DNA of 64,000 nt from Neobacillus piezotolerans (GTDB taxonomy: Bacteria > Bacillota > Bacilli > Bacillales > Cytobacillaceae). The translations under genes and the position numbers were made by a program. Location: the NCBI RefSeq assembly GCF_003362805.1, contig NZ_QNQT01000001.1, forward strand, positions 248,001-312,000, in the 5' to 3' direction. A model generated the notes under the pieces. It was not told where the DNA came from. It saw nothing but the letters and a program-made list of their open reading frames with translations, and ran no database searches. Shown piece by piece: positions 36,544-45,096 of the stretch (position 1 is the stretch's first letter; the number at the start of each line of letters is the position of its first letter).

Positions 36544-36809
36544 AAAATACCCCTCCCTTCCTGGCGTTTTGTCTATAGTGTGGGTTTTAAAGAGAAGAAC
36601 TATCCATTATCTGGTGGTTTGCGTCTGATACGTGCTTGAATTTGTGATGATTTATAGCTGGTGCAGGGGGGAGGCATTTCTGATTGTTCTTTTTAAAAAT
36701 TCAAATAGCCTAGCCGGCATTGTCCTTGCTGACATCTTCCCGGACTGGCGACCACTCAGTTAAGAGCGAAGAACCGTGCTCCCCATTTACAAGCATTGGC
36801 ACCAACGCA
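36544..36809. other. Intergenic, no gene seen
   Basis: Upstream region of the YhcN-like gene. No ORF with a ribosome binding site. Confidence 0.5.
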
Positions 36810-36848
36810 AAACAACCCGGGAACTAATTCATCCCAGGTTGTTTTTAG
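36808..36848 (-). terminator. Terminator of 39-residue ORF
   Basis: AACAACCCGGG (left) pairs with CCCAGGTTGTT (right), with A-run and T-run on both sides. It is 48 nt beyond the stop of the minus-strand small ORF. Confidence 0.75.
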
Positions 36849-36893
36849 TACTTGATTTTAGTTGGCTGCAGATAGTAGGCAGCGGGCTTTCCA

Positions 36894-37013
36894 TTACTTA
36901 TTTTGTTTCGTCTTTTGGTCCTTGAGCGCGACTCTTTCAAGCCCGTTATCCGCGAATTCTACATCCGCTTTTGGCATAGCCTTTTTGCTTTCCTTATCGT
37001 TTTTCTTCGCCAT
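36894..37013 (-). CDS. Small hydrophilic protein, 39 residues
   Basis: ATG at 37013-37011, stop at 36896-36894, with GGTGAG just upstream. Product begins MAKKNDKESKKAMPKADVEF and ends with a Lys/Gln-rich tail; very hydrophilic, no membrane segment. Its own terminator follows, and a palindrome GTTTGTTAAAAACAAAC (37029-37045) lies just upstream. It recalls the many small basic proteins of sporeformers, but I cannot name a family. Confidence 0.55.
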   Translation of the reverse strand: MAKKNDKESKKAMPKADVEFADNGLERVALKDQKTKQNK

Positions 37014-37187
37014 GAACTCACCAACCGCGTTTGTTAAAAACAAACTTAGTTTGTAACGCTTTCAACGTTATAATACACCGGTTCGGCCCCTTGCTTAACG
37101 AGGCCGGGGTTGGTTGTAACGTAACGGATGGGGCGGATACTCGTCCGTCGTTGCACGAATGAGCAAAAATCCTTTCCACGGTTCAAT

Positions 37188-37550
37188 CTATCGCCGAAGG
37201 TATTTTTCGTTGATAATGAGTACTTTGCCGTTTTCGGTTTTGAGGTATTTGCGGTTTAGGAATTTGTATTTTTCATAGGCGAAGTGGCCTGCTATATAGA
37301 TTGGTATGATAATGGCCAAAAGGATGGCCATTTGCTGCAAATAATTGATACCCTTTTTGAGCATAAAATCCATGACAGCGTGCACGGCGAAAGAAGCCAT
37401 TAAGATAATCAGCACGTTGCATACATGGAAGGCGAATACACCGCTCTTTTCCCGGAACATCCGCTCCAGTTCCGCTTTGAAATAAAGCGTGACCATGACA
37501 GAAATGACAATTACCACCAGGGAGGCCAGATAGGTAAGGGCTGTGCTCAA
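37188..37550 (-). CDS. Three-helix membrane protein, unknown function
   Basis: 120 residues with membrane helices near 6-24, 40-62 and 73-93, then a basic C-terminal tail (YKFLNRKYLKTENGKVLI). No recognised family. The frame is single, uses a normal codon mix and begins at ATG 37550. Its neighbours give no hint. Confidence 0.6.
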   Translation of the reverse strand: MSTALTYLASLVVIVISVMVTLYFKAELERMFREKSGVFAFHVCNVLIILMASFAVHAVMDFMLKKGINYLQQMAILLAIIIPIYIAGHFAYEKYKFLNRKYLKTENGKVLIINEKYLRR

Positions 37551-37979
37551 TTTCCAAATTCAACTCCAATCGCTCTTTTTATCCAAACGTTCAATGGGAC
37601 TGTTGTTTTAACTGATTATACCATTATTAGCATGAATATATTGATTGGATAATCGTACATATAACCTGGGATATTGAGATGGTACTTGCCCTCTGTCAAA
37701 GACATACGAATAATGGTCTGGATAAGGTTGTCCCATGGAAGAAAAGCCGACTGTTTTTTTAAAAAAAAGGCCTTAATTTTCCCAAGTTTTAGTGGCCAGA
37801 TATTTCTCATAGGTATTAGCAGGCTTGAAAATCTTCTAACTTCGACATAATTCCCTTTCTTCTCCTCTTTTACGGCAAAAACATTTTCCCAATATTACAA
37901 AAATTGAATTCGCAGTATAGTAAAATTGTGTTGTTAATCTTGTCCTGGTGAGGGAAAACCCTTTGCCAGAGATACTTTA
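37551..37979. other. Intergenic region before the subtilase gene
   Basis: 430 nt without a supported ORF. Homopolymer-rich stretch at 37750-37775. Presumably contains the subtilase promoter, which I cannot place with confidence. Confidence 0.4.
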
Positions 37980-37993
37980 GGAGGGGGAAAAGT

Positions 37994-40192
37994 TTGAAGT
38001 TCTTTAAGAAGCTCAGGAATGTGTTTGGGATTTCGTTGATCCTTCTGCTGATTTTGAACGCGGGAATTCCTGCGGAGGCGATTGTCAAAAATGACGACAG
38101 CCCGGTGAATTTGGCCGGAGAGGATCAAGAGTACGTTTTCGTGCAATTCGGTGATGCGCCAATTGCATCTTATGATGGGTCGATTTCAGGTTATGAAAAG
38201 ACAATGCCAGCCAAAGGGCAGAAGGTTAATCTGAATTCCCCCGCTGCCAAAAAGTACGGAAAAAGGCTTGAGTCACAGCGCGAAAACTATAAAAAGTGGC
38301 TCGCGAAGCAGCTTCCAAAGGTGGAAGTCGTCACCGAATATGATGTTACCTACAATGGGATTGGCCTGAAGCTTAACGGCGCATCGCTCAAGGACATTAG
38401 CCGCGGGCCGGGAGTAGTTAAAGCCGGAGTCAGTGGCACGTACCGGAAGACGATGAGCGAAAGCACAGCCCTTATTAATGCAGGAGAGCTTTGGACAGGG
38501 CTTGGCGGACAGGCCAATGCTGGACAAGGAATGAAAGTAGGCGTCATCGATTCCGGAATTGACCAAAATCATCCTTTCCTCCAGCCGAATGAGGGTATGA
38601 CAGCGCCTGAAGGATTCCCAAAAGGGGATACTAAATTTACAAGCGCTAAAGTCATTGTTGCAAAGGTTTTCAACCAGAATCCAAAGCTGAGTGCGGAAGC
38701 GGTTGACAGCCACGGTACGCATGTAAGCGGTACGATCGCTGGAAAAGCGGGAACTATGCCGACTCTAGGCAGCAAACCTATGAGCGGCGTCGCTCCTGGA
38801 GCCTATCTTGGGAACTATAATGTTTTCCCGGGTGATGTAGCAGATGCGAAAAGCTTGTTCATTGCGAAAGCGGTTGAAGAAGCAGTAGAAGATGGAATGG
38901 ACGTCCTCAACCTTAGTCTTGGCGGGACGCCTCATAAAGGCGCAGACCTACTTGATATGGCCGTTAATGCCGCGGTTGACGCAGGCGTTGTTGTTGCAAT
39001 TTCCGCGGGCAATGAAGGGCCTGGGAAATACACAGTCGGTTCTCCAGGAACAGCGGATAAGGTTATCACTGTTGCCGCAATCACCAACAGCCGCACGTTT
39101 GCAATGAAGTTAAAATCAGCTGCTTTTGAAAGCGGCGAGACTGTAGCCACAACTGGTACCCAGGGCGGCGAGGTGAAAAAACAGCTTGCTGGTGAATATG
39201 CGCTTTGGAGCGAAGCAACAGGCGGGGATAAACTTGCTTGTACTCCAGTACCAGAAGCCAAAAAACACCTGGAAGGCAAAATCGCGGTGATTCAGCGAGG
39301 CTCCTGTACGTTTACTGAAAAAATTAATAACGCGGCATCGGCCGGGGCAGTAGGGGTCATTGTATACCAGAACAGTGCTGCTGATCCGATTCCAATGTCA
39401 ACGGATGGTGCGAGCGTTCCTGCTGTAATGATTAACCTAGAAGCTGGGAATCTACTTGAAGAATGGCAAGGGGACAGGAATGTTACGTTTGCCTATCCGC
39501 CTGTTGAATATGAAACTGTTCCGAATCTTCTTTCGGACTTCAGCTCATGGGGGCCAACGCCTAATTACACGCTGAAGCCTGATGTAGCGGCGCCTGGGGT
39601 GAATATTTATTCCTCGGTTGTCGGCGGCGGTTACGAGTTGTATCAAGGTACATCCATGGCATCGCCTCACGTTGCCGGGTCAGCAGCCGTTCTTCTTGCT
39701 TATAGCAAGCAAGAGAAACTGGGCTGGGGGCCAGCGGAAGTAAAAGCGGCCCTGATGGGAACAGCGCGAAATGTAGACGGATCCGTCCTTCCTGATATTG
39801 AAGGTTCAGGTCCTTTAAAGGTGGGCGCGGGCACTATTGATCTTGGCAGGGCAATGAAGGCGCCGGCAATGGCATTCCCGTCTTCCTTAAGCTTTGGGCT
39901 CGTCCGTCCGACTGGAAACCAATCTTATCAAATGACGGTCACTTTGGTGAATCCGACTGACCAGCAACTGGATTACAGTTTTTCCGGGGATGATAATCTG
40001 AAGCTTAGCAAATCCGGCGTTTCAATTGCCGGAAAGGGCAAGGCGGAATTTAAAGTGGATGTTGTAAACAGGGGAACCCATTCGGGTGGAAATAATGGAA
40101 CCGGTGATTTCCAGAGTGGGTACATTACTGTAACATCCAGTGCTGGCGATATCCGTATCCCTTATATGTATGTGATTGATTATAATCGTTAA
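37994..40192 (+). CDS. Secreted subtilisin-like serine protease with PA domain (Vpr-like)
   Basis: 732 residues. Signal peptide at 1-30, inhibitor-type propeptide to about 150, then the S8 catalytic domain: Asp in VGVIDSGIDQNHP (near 184), His in DSHGTHVSGTIAG (near 239), Ser in GTSMASPHVAG (near 553). A PA insert (KIAVIQRGSCTFTEKINNA) lies before the Ser. A fibronectin-like C-terminal sandwich (LSFGLVRPTGNQSY onwards) completes it. It acts outside the cell in protein degradation. TTG at 37994 follows AGGAGGGGG. Own terminator. Confidence 0.93.
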   Translation: MKFFKKLRNVFGISLILLLILNAGIPAEAIVKNDDSPVNLAGEDQEYVFVQFGDAPIASYDGSISGYEKTMPAKGQKVNLNSPAAKKYGKRLESQRENYKKWLAKQLPKVEVVTEYDVTYNGIGLKLNGASLKDISRGPGVVKAGVSGTYRKTMSESTALINAGELWTGLGGQANAGQGMKVGVIDSGIDQNHPFLQPNEGMTAPEGFPKGDTKFTSAKVIVAKVFNQNPKLSAEAVDSHGTHVSGTIAGKAGTMPTLGSKPMSGVAPGAYLGNYNVFPGDVADAKSLFIAKAVEEAVEDGMDVLNLSLGGTPHKGADLLDMAVNAAVDAGVVVAISAGNEGPGKYTVGSPGTADKVITVAAITNSRTFAMKLKSAAFESGETVATTGTQGGEVKKQLAGEYALWSEATGGDKLACTPVPEAKKHLEGKIAVIQRGSCTFTEKINNAASAGAVGVIVYQNSAADPIPMSTDGASVPAVMINLEAGNLLEEWQGDRNVTFAYPPVEYETVPNLLSDFSSWGPTPNYTLKPDVAAPGVNIYSSVVGGGYELYQGTSMASPHVAGSAAVLLAYSKQEKLGWGPAEVKAALMGTARNVDGSVLPDIEGSGPLKVGAGTIDLGRAMKAPAMAFPSSLSFGLVRPTGNQSYQMTVTLVNPTDQQLDYSFSGDDNLKLSKSGVSIAGKGKAEFKVDVVNRGTHSGGNNGTGDFQSGYITVTSSAGDIRIPYMYVIDYNR

Positions 40193-40202
40193 GCTTTTTG
40201 GG

Positions 40203-40247
40203 GAATCCCCTTCTGGCTTTTAGGCCAAAAGGGGATTTTATTTTTTA
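40203..40247 (+). terminator. Terminator of subtilase gene
   Basis: AATCCCCTTCTGGC pairs with GGCCAAAAGGGGATT, followed by a T-run. Confidence 0.85.
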
Positions 40248-40320
40248 AAATTGTAATTATGGCAACGGTGAATCCAGGTAACAGTTCATTATAGGTACAG
40301 CTAGTTTGTTGCTAACCCAA

Positions 40321-40528
40321 CTTCTGACACCTATCCGGGATTTTACCTAAATCGAGTCAGAAGAACCTCTAACTTCCGACAGCTTTTCAGGATTTCGCCC
40401 TCATCGAGTCAAAAGAACCTCTAACTTCCGACAGCTTTTCAGGATTTTGCCCTCATCGAGTCGGAATTACCCCAAACTTCTGACAGCTTTTCAGGATTAT
40501 GCCCCCATCGAGTCAGTAGTTCCCCAAC
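40321..40528. repeat. Four tandem 52-bp extragenic repeats
   Basis: Units start at 40321, 40373, 40425 and 40477. Shared core: CTTCYGACAGCTTTTCAGGA, then TTTYGCCCTCATCGAGTC, then a variable part. Units two and three are nearly identical, the first and last have diverged. Across each unit junction, GTCNGAAG pairs with CTTCYGAC about 9 nt later, so each junction can form a hairpin. No coding potential. Confidence 0.85.
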
Positions 40529-40575
40529 TTTTAAATCCCTAACTTCGCACATCCTTAAATGTACTGACACATCAA

Positions 40576-40601
40576 TTAAAAGTAAAAATATTTACTTTTA
40601 A
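40576..40601. promoter_or_regulatory. Perfect palindrome upstream of HTH/F1-beta-like gene
   Basis: TTAAAAGTAAA and TTTACTTTTAA (11-bp perfect arms, 4-bp centre AATA). Further AAAGTAA and AGTAA copies lie at 40602-40653, up to the ribosome binding site. Probable autoregulatory operator of the HTH protein encoded next. Confidence 0.6.
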
Positions 40602-40664
40602 GAGTAACGAATTATTGCTTTCAAACGTAAAATAAATTACACTTAAAGTAAGGAGGGGAAAAAG

Positions 40665-41711
40665 ATGGAAGATTTAAGGTTGAATGTTTCATTGCTCCGA
40701 AAACGGGTGCCGAATTTAACGAGTGCGGCAAAGTCGATTGGGCTCCGGCCGGCGACGGTCTCAAATTTATGCACGGGAAAGATTCCGATTGGGCGTGCGG
40801 AGGTACGGACATTGGCTGCTCTCGCATCGCTGGCACAATGCAGCCTGGATGAATTGATTTTAAAAGGGGAGGCGTTTGAAATGATTGAAACGAAGATTAA
40901 AACGCTTGATTTATTCGCTCCAATTGTAAAAGGCGGGACGATTGGCCTGGTGGCGAGGCCGGGGATGGGGCAATTAGTGGTCCTTTCTGAATTGTTCTTT
41001 AGGCTAAAGAAAGAAGGGTATCTCAGCTTTGTGCTACAGCCGGAAGCGGAAGGCTATCCGGGGCTGGAGGATTTGAATGAACATGTTGATGTTATCGTTA
41101 CCTCAATCGCCGACGCGTTAAAAAAGATTTCCGAGCTTGGAAAAGACCGCGACATCATTTTTGCGGCAGATAGGTCGCATGTTTTAACAGGGGAAATCTT
41201 CGAATTGCAGGAAAAATTGCAGGATGAAGCAATCCGGACTGTCACCACCTTCCTGCTCGATTTGAAAGGGGAGGCGGTAGACGAGGAACTTCCGTACGGG
41301 CCGCTTGAAACGGTATGGAACTTCGATGCTGATCTTGCTGCAAGGTTCAGGTTTCCCGCAGTCAATCCAATCTCATCGACCTCTTCGATTCTTGAAGGGG
41401 CTTATCTTGACCAAAGCCACATTACAGTAAAGCAAAGGGCCCAAAAACTGTTGCGCCGGTACAGGGAGCTTCGTTCACTCGTGAACGTTAAGGGCATTGC
41501 GGGTATTCCTGATGCCGAAATGCAAACATACCACCGCGGTGAAAGGCTCGAGGCTTATCTAACGCAGCCGTTTTACGTTGCGGAGGCTTTTACAGGCCAA
41601 AAGGGCGTCGATGTCGAGCTGAAGGAAACAATCGAGGATGTCCGTAAAATCATTGATGGGGCTTATGACTCCAAGGAGCCGGCTGAACTGTCGTTTGTAG
41701 GAAAGCTATAG
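40665..41711 (+). CDS. XRE-like HTH fused to degenerate F1-ATPase beta-subunit-like domain
   Basis: 348 residues. Residues about 5-65 form a helix-turn-helix (LTSAAKSIGLRPATVSNLCT). Residues 74-346 align with the nucleotide-binding and C-terminal parts of ATP synthase beta: IKTLDLFAPIVKGGTIGLV (79-97), FPAVNPISSTSSIL (230-243), LLRRYRELRSLV, and LTQPFYVAEAFTGQKG (299-314). The P-loop GGAGVGKT is replaced by ARPGMGQL (97-104), so the catalytic Lys is missing and ATP hydrolysis is unlikely. The N-terminal beta-barrel is absent. Strong AAGGAGGGG site. Probably a DNA-binding regulator using the domain as a sensor or scaffold. Confidence 0.8.
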   Translation: MEDLRLNVSLLRKRVPNLTSAAKSIGLRPATVSNLCTGKIPIGRAEVRTLAALASLAQCSLDELILKGEAFEMIETKIKTLDLFAPIVKGGTIGLVARPGMGQLVVLSELFFRLKKEGYLSFVLQPEAEGYPGLEDLNEHVDVIVTSIADALKKISELGKDRDIIFAADRSHVLTGEIFELQEKLQDEAIRTVTTFLLDLKGEAVDEELPYGPLETVWNFDADLAARFRFPAVNPISSTSSILEGAYLDQSHITVKQRAQKLLRRYRELRSLVNVKGIAGIPDAEMQTYHRGERLEAYLTQPFYVAEAFTGQKGVDVELKETIEDVRKIIDGAYDSKEPAELSFVGKL

Positions 41712-41768
41712 GCCGGCTGCTCTGCAACCGCGGATAGAGTTAAAGACTTGAACAGCCAGCTGTATAAA

Positions 41769-41800
41769 AAAGACCAGACGTTCACAAGTCTGGTCTTTGT
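41769..41800 (+). terminator. Terminator of HTH/F1-beta-like gene
   Basis: AAAGACCAGAC pairs perfectly with GTCTGGTCTTT around an 8-nt loop. Confidence 0.88.
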
Positions 41801-42321
41801 CATTTGAGCGTGACTAATTCGAATTTGCCAATATAGTATGAGGCTTTCGCTCTTTATTCAAAATCGAGGGAAATGCAAGCAAGTAAAATCTGCCATAGAC
41901 AGGCATCCCCGGTCGAACCTTGAAGTAAATGACCAAAAACTGGCGGCGGAAAAGGCTGCCATGGGCGGGATTGTTTAATGTCCCGGGAAATTTTTTGATA
42001 GAAAAGCTTGATTAATGTTGAAATCAACAAGCTTTTTTCTATTGCCACTTGCCACGGCTTTTCAGCAGGGTCCAAGAATGCCTGGTCTTAATAAAATTAT
42101 TGCTGGTTCGACGAGGTTCATAACCTTTATAAAAGAGTGGTAGATTTCCTCATCCCTGTTACTGCCGCCAATGTAATTACTTTATATCTTTCGCCCAATG
42201 AATGAACCAACTTCCTATCAATTTGTATACGTTTCTATTTATTTTGCAATACATTGTATGTTCTTTCCAATTGGGTAATTATGATATTATGGAAAAAATA
42301 CAGAAAACAGGAGGCATAAAG
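41801..42321. other. Intergenic with isolated hairpin
   Basis: A terminator-like hairpin (GAAAAGCTTGAT with ATCAACAAGCTTTTTTC, 42001-42040) has no clear gene before it. TATTAT-type -10 near 42290 probably serves the next gene. No supported ORF. Confidence 0.5.
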
Positions 42322-42630
42322 ATGGCAATCATGGATATTACAGTAATTCCAATCGGGACGGAAACGCCTAGCGTAAGTGAGTATGTGGCCGATATACATA
42401 AAGTCCTGAAAAAGTACGAAGGGAAAGTTAAGTACCAATTGACGCCGATGAGTACATTGATTGAAGGCGACTTGAAAGAATTGCTTGTTGTTGTGGGTGA
42501 AATCCATGAGGTCCCTTTTCAAAAGGGAATTCAGCGAGTCGCCACCAATATCCGAATCGACGACCGTCGTGACAAGGAAAGCACGATGGAAGGAAAACTC
42601 AGAGCCGTAAACGAAAAACTGGCGAATTGA
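42322..42630 (+). CDS. MTH1187/YqgV-family thiamine-binding-type protein
   Basis: 102 residues. Family of small ferredoxin-fold proteins (DUF77/UPF0045) that bind thiamine or related molecules. Motifs: [32 protein letters not shown] and [19 protein letters not shown] at 42322 lies 7 nt after ACAGGAGG. The role in the cell is unsettled; it may buffer or sense thiamine derivatives. Monocistronic. Confidence 0.88.
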   Translation: MAIMDITVIPIGTETPSVSEYVADIHKVLKKYEGKVKYQLTPMSTLIEGDLKELLVVVGEIHEVPFQKGIQRVATNIRIDDRRDKESTMEGKLRAVNEKLAN

Positions 42631-42725
42631 CTAGATGATGTAAGGGACGGATCCCTGAAAAGGAAACAATGAATCATGTCACGTATCCACTTTTCATTTT
42701 CAACATTTAGGTAGGGGGGAAGGAA

Positions 42726-43280
42726 ATGATTTACAACAAGACAGAGAGAACAATCGAAACGGATCGGCTGCTTTTGCGCCTGTTTAACGAGGGGGACGCC
42801 AACGAAGTCAGCAGGATGTGCAATAATTTTAATATTTACAAAAGCACGTTGACGCTGCCGTTTCCGTATCCGTTGGAATGCGCGGTTTCCTGGATAGCCA
42901 GCCATGAGGGAAATTTCAATTCTGACCGTATGTATGAATTCGCTGTTACGGACAAAGTAAACGGCCAATTGTATGGGGCCATTGGGATATCGAATAAAAA
43001 ACAGCACAAACACGGCGAACTCGCCTACTGGATTGGCGAAGAATATTGGGGAAATGGCTATGGAACGGAAGCCGCGAATGCGGTGATCAAATTTGTTTTT
43101 AAAGAAAAGGGCTACCATCGTGTTTACGCCAGATACTTTACATCCAACCCTGCTTCAGGAAGAATCATGCAAAAATGCGGGATGGTGTACGAAGGCACAC
43201 TCAAAGACCATGTTTTTAAGAACGGGACCTTTGAAGACCTTAATTTATACGGGATTATTAATCCTTATGAGCAAGCTTAA
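42726..43280 (+). CDS. GNAT acetyltransferase (RimJ/RimL type)
   Basis: 184 residues. Begins ERTIETDRLLLRLFNEGDAN as in RimJ/RimL-like enzymes, with the acetyl-CoA site YWIGEEYWGNGYGTEAANAV and the end motif NPASGRIMQKCGM. May acetylate ribosomal-protein N-termini or small amines; the substrate is not decided by sequence. ATG at 42726 follows GGGGGGAAGGA-type purine stretch. Confidence 0.88.
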   Translation: MIYNKTERTIETDRLLLRLFNEGDANEVSRMCNNFNIYKSTLTLPFPYPLECAVSWIASHEGNFNSDRMYEFAVTDKVNGQLYGAIGISNKKQHKHGELAYWIGEEYWGNGYGTEAANAVIKFVFKEKGYHRVYARYFTSNPASGRIMQKCGMVYEGTLKDHVFKNGTFEDLNLYGIINPYEQA

Positions 43281-43302
43281 TATAGTGGTAACTTTTTAGA
43301 TA

Positions 43303-43329
43303 GGGCTGTCTGCCAAGGCAGCCTTTTAT
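43303..43329 (+). terminator. Short terminator of GNAT gene
   Basis: GGCTG and CAGCC arms with a T-run. Short stem, moderate confidence. Confidence 0.55.
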
Positions 43330-43506
43330 CATTGAGTAAACGATTAGGACAAATTAGGAACTAGAATTCGACAGGTTTTTTTATTTTTACATGCATACTT
43401 TCCTTCAATTAGGGTAAAGGACGAAATGGTTATTTGGCAAATCCTTCTATTATTTCCATTATACAGGGTTTGCGAATTAGAAAAATAGAACTGAAAGGGG
43501 ATTAGG

Positions 43507-44931
43507 ATGGAAAAAACGAAACTAGTTGTTGCTTTATTTTTCACAATGGTAGTGTTGTTTGGCTGCCAGGGAAAGGACGAAGGCGGCGGTTCTAAAAAAC
43601 GGGATTCAAAAGAGGAAGGAATTGTTCCAGGGAAAGCGATTGCTGTTTCACAACCTGACGAAGTAGAGCTTCCGGCAACTACGGGCGAAGAATACATACA
43701 GGAAGACATAGGGAACCTTTATCAGAAGTTCATAGAAGGCAACGAATTTACCGATGACAAGGAAAAACTTGAAAAAGCAACTTCAGACGCCCTTGATGCT
43801 TACATACAGGAAGTTGGAAAGAAGAATACGAAGAAATGGGACCAGAAAAAGTGGACGAAATCCATCACGGATGCCCTGCGAACAAGCTATAAAGAAGTTG
43901 CAGAAGAGCTGGAAAACTATCCTGTCGTTTACAAAAAACTGAGGTTGCCGGACGGCCGTCTGCTCGAGGACCTCACCATGGACGAAGTGACGAAGGATGA
44001 AGATAAAAAAGTGAATGTTGTCATGGCCATTGATTCGAGCGGCAGCATGAAGGCGAAGGTGGATGGGGAGGCCAAGATGGCACTCGCCAAAAAAAGTATC
44101 GAAAGCCTGGCAAAAGATCTTCCCGAGTCCGTAAAGGTATCTGTCATAGCATTTGGCCATCAGGGAACGGGCAGCAATGCGGATAAGGCGAAATCATGCA
44201 ATGCAGTGGAAACGATGTATCCGTTGAACACAGTTGATGGGACAGCCTTCGGGAATTCCTTGAAAAAGTTTGATGCAATGGGCTGGACTCCGCTGGCGGC
44301 CGCGATTACGATGGCAAACGAGCAATTGTCCTCTGAAAAGGGTGAAAACACGGAAAACTTTATTTATGTTGTCAGTGACGGAATCGAGACATGTGATGGC
44401 GACCCGGTTGCCGCGGCAAAAAAAGCGGTCCTGGACAATACAAATGTCAAAATCAATATCATTGGATTCGATGTCGATGATGCTGCTGACCAGCAGCTCA
44501 AACTTGTAGCGGAGGCTGGCGGCGGTGAATATTCCTCTGTTAAAACAAAACAGCAGCTTGAGGAAATAAAGAATGTGTGGAAAGAAAAAATCAACATCAA
44601 TACATGGAGATGGTGGGCGATCCACCGCTTTGCCGACAATGTGTGGACGACGCTGGACCACAACAACGCAGTAGATTCGCTGATGGGTAAATCCTACATG
44701 CTTAGGAAAAACGAAGAAAATCGTTTCAAGGAATTGCTGGACCGGCTTGAAAAAGAAGGCAAGATTGATGCTGAAAAGAAAAATTCCGTTTCCAAGTGGC
44801 TTTGGGATCGGAATGATAAAATCAATACGTACTTCTCGGATTTGGATAAAAAGAAAAGTGACGAAATCAAAGCCAAATCGGAAAATTTATCGAAAAAATT
44901 GGACGCAATCGAGAAGCAGGTTGGACTTTAA
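43507..44931 (+). CDS. VWA-domain lipoprotein
   Basis: 474 residues. Lipoprotein signal with lipobox LFGC, so lipidated at about Cys21, then a charged Gly/Ser/Lys linker. A von Willebrand A domain starts near residue 165 with the metal-site motif AIDSSGSMKAKVDGEAKM. The C-terminal 100 residues are a Lys/Glu-rich helical, coiled-coil-like tail. Held on the outer face of the membrane. Similar to Bacillus proteins of unknown role. ATG at 43507 follows GAAAGGGG. Confidence 0.85.
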   Translation: MEKTKLVVALFFTMVVLFGCQGKDEGGGSKKRDSKEEGIVPGKAIAVSQPDEVELPATTGEEYIQEDIGNLYQKFIEGNEFTDDKEKLEKATSDALDAYIQEVGKKNTKKWDQKKWTKSITDALRTSYKEVAEELENYPVVYKKLRLPDGRLLEDLTMDEVTKDEDKKVNVVMAIDSSGSMKAKVDGEAKMALAKKSIESLAKDLPESVKVSVIAFGHQGTGSNADKAKSCNAVETMYPLNTVDGTAFGNSLKKFDAMGWTPLAAAITMANEQLSSEKGENTENFIYVVSDGIETCDGDPVAAAKKAVLDNTNVKINIIGFDVDDAADQQLKLVAEAGGGEYSSVKTKQQLEEIKNVWKEKININTWRWWAIHRFADNVWTTLDHNNAVDSLMGKSYMLRKNEENRFKELLDRLEKEGKIDAEKKNSVSKWLWDRNDKINTYFSDLDKKKSDEIKAKSENLSKKLDAIEKQVGL

Positions 44932-44961
44932 CCACTTTGGGAGTACGGCTTGGTGACATTT

Positions 44962-44989
44962 TTAAGACCCGAATTAGGGTCTTTTTTCA
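44962..44989 (+). terminator. Terminator of VWA gene
   Basis: AAGACCC pairs with GGGTCTT around GAATTA, then six T residues. Confidence 0.8.
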
Positions 44990-45096
44990 TGGGGAATTAC
45001 AACGGAGTGCACCTCTCGATTTTACATACCAATGTTTCTCCGAAGGCTGCAATGGGAACAGGAAATTGGCATGCCATACTATAGGAGGGATTCCAA

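Noticed and set aside
37616-37810. 64-codon minus-strand frame before the subtilase
   Set aside because: No ribosome binding site, homopolymer-rich, no family features.
40321-40528. CRISPR array
   Set aside because: The 52-bp units are directly adjacent without unique spacers, and no cas genes are present.
41854-42075. 73-codon minus-strand frame
   Set aside because: No initiation site, and a terminator-like hairpin lies within it.
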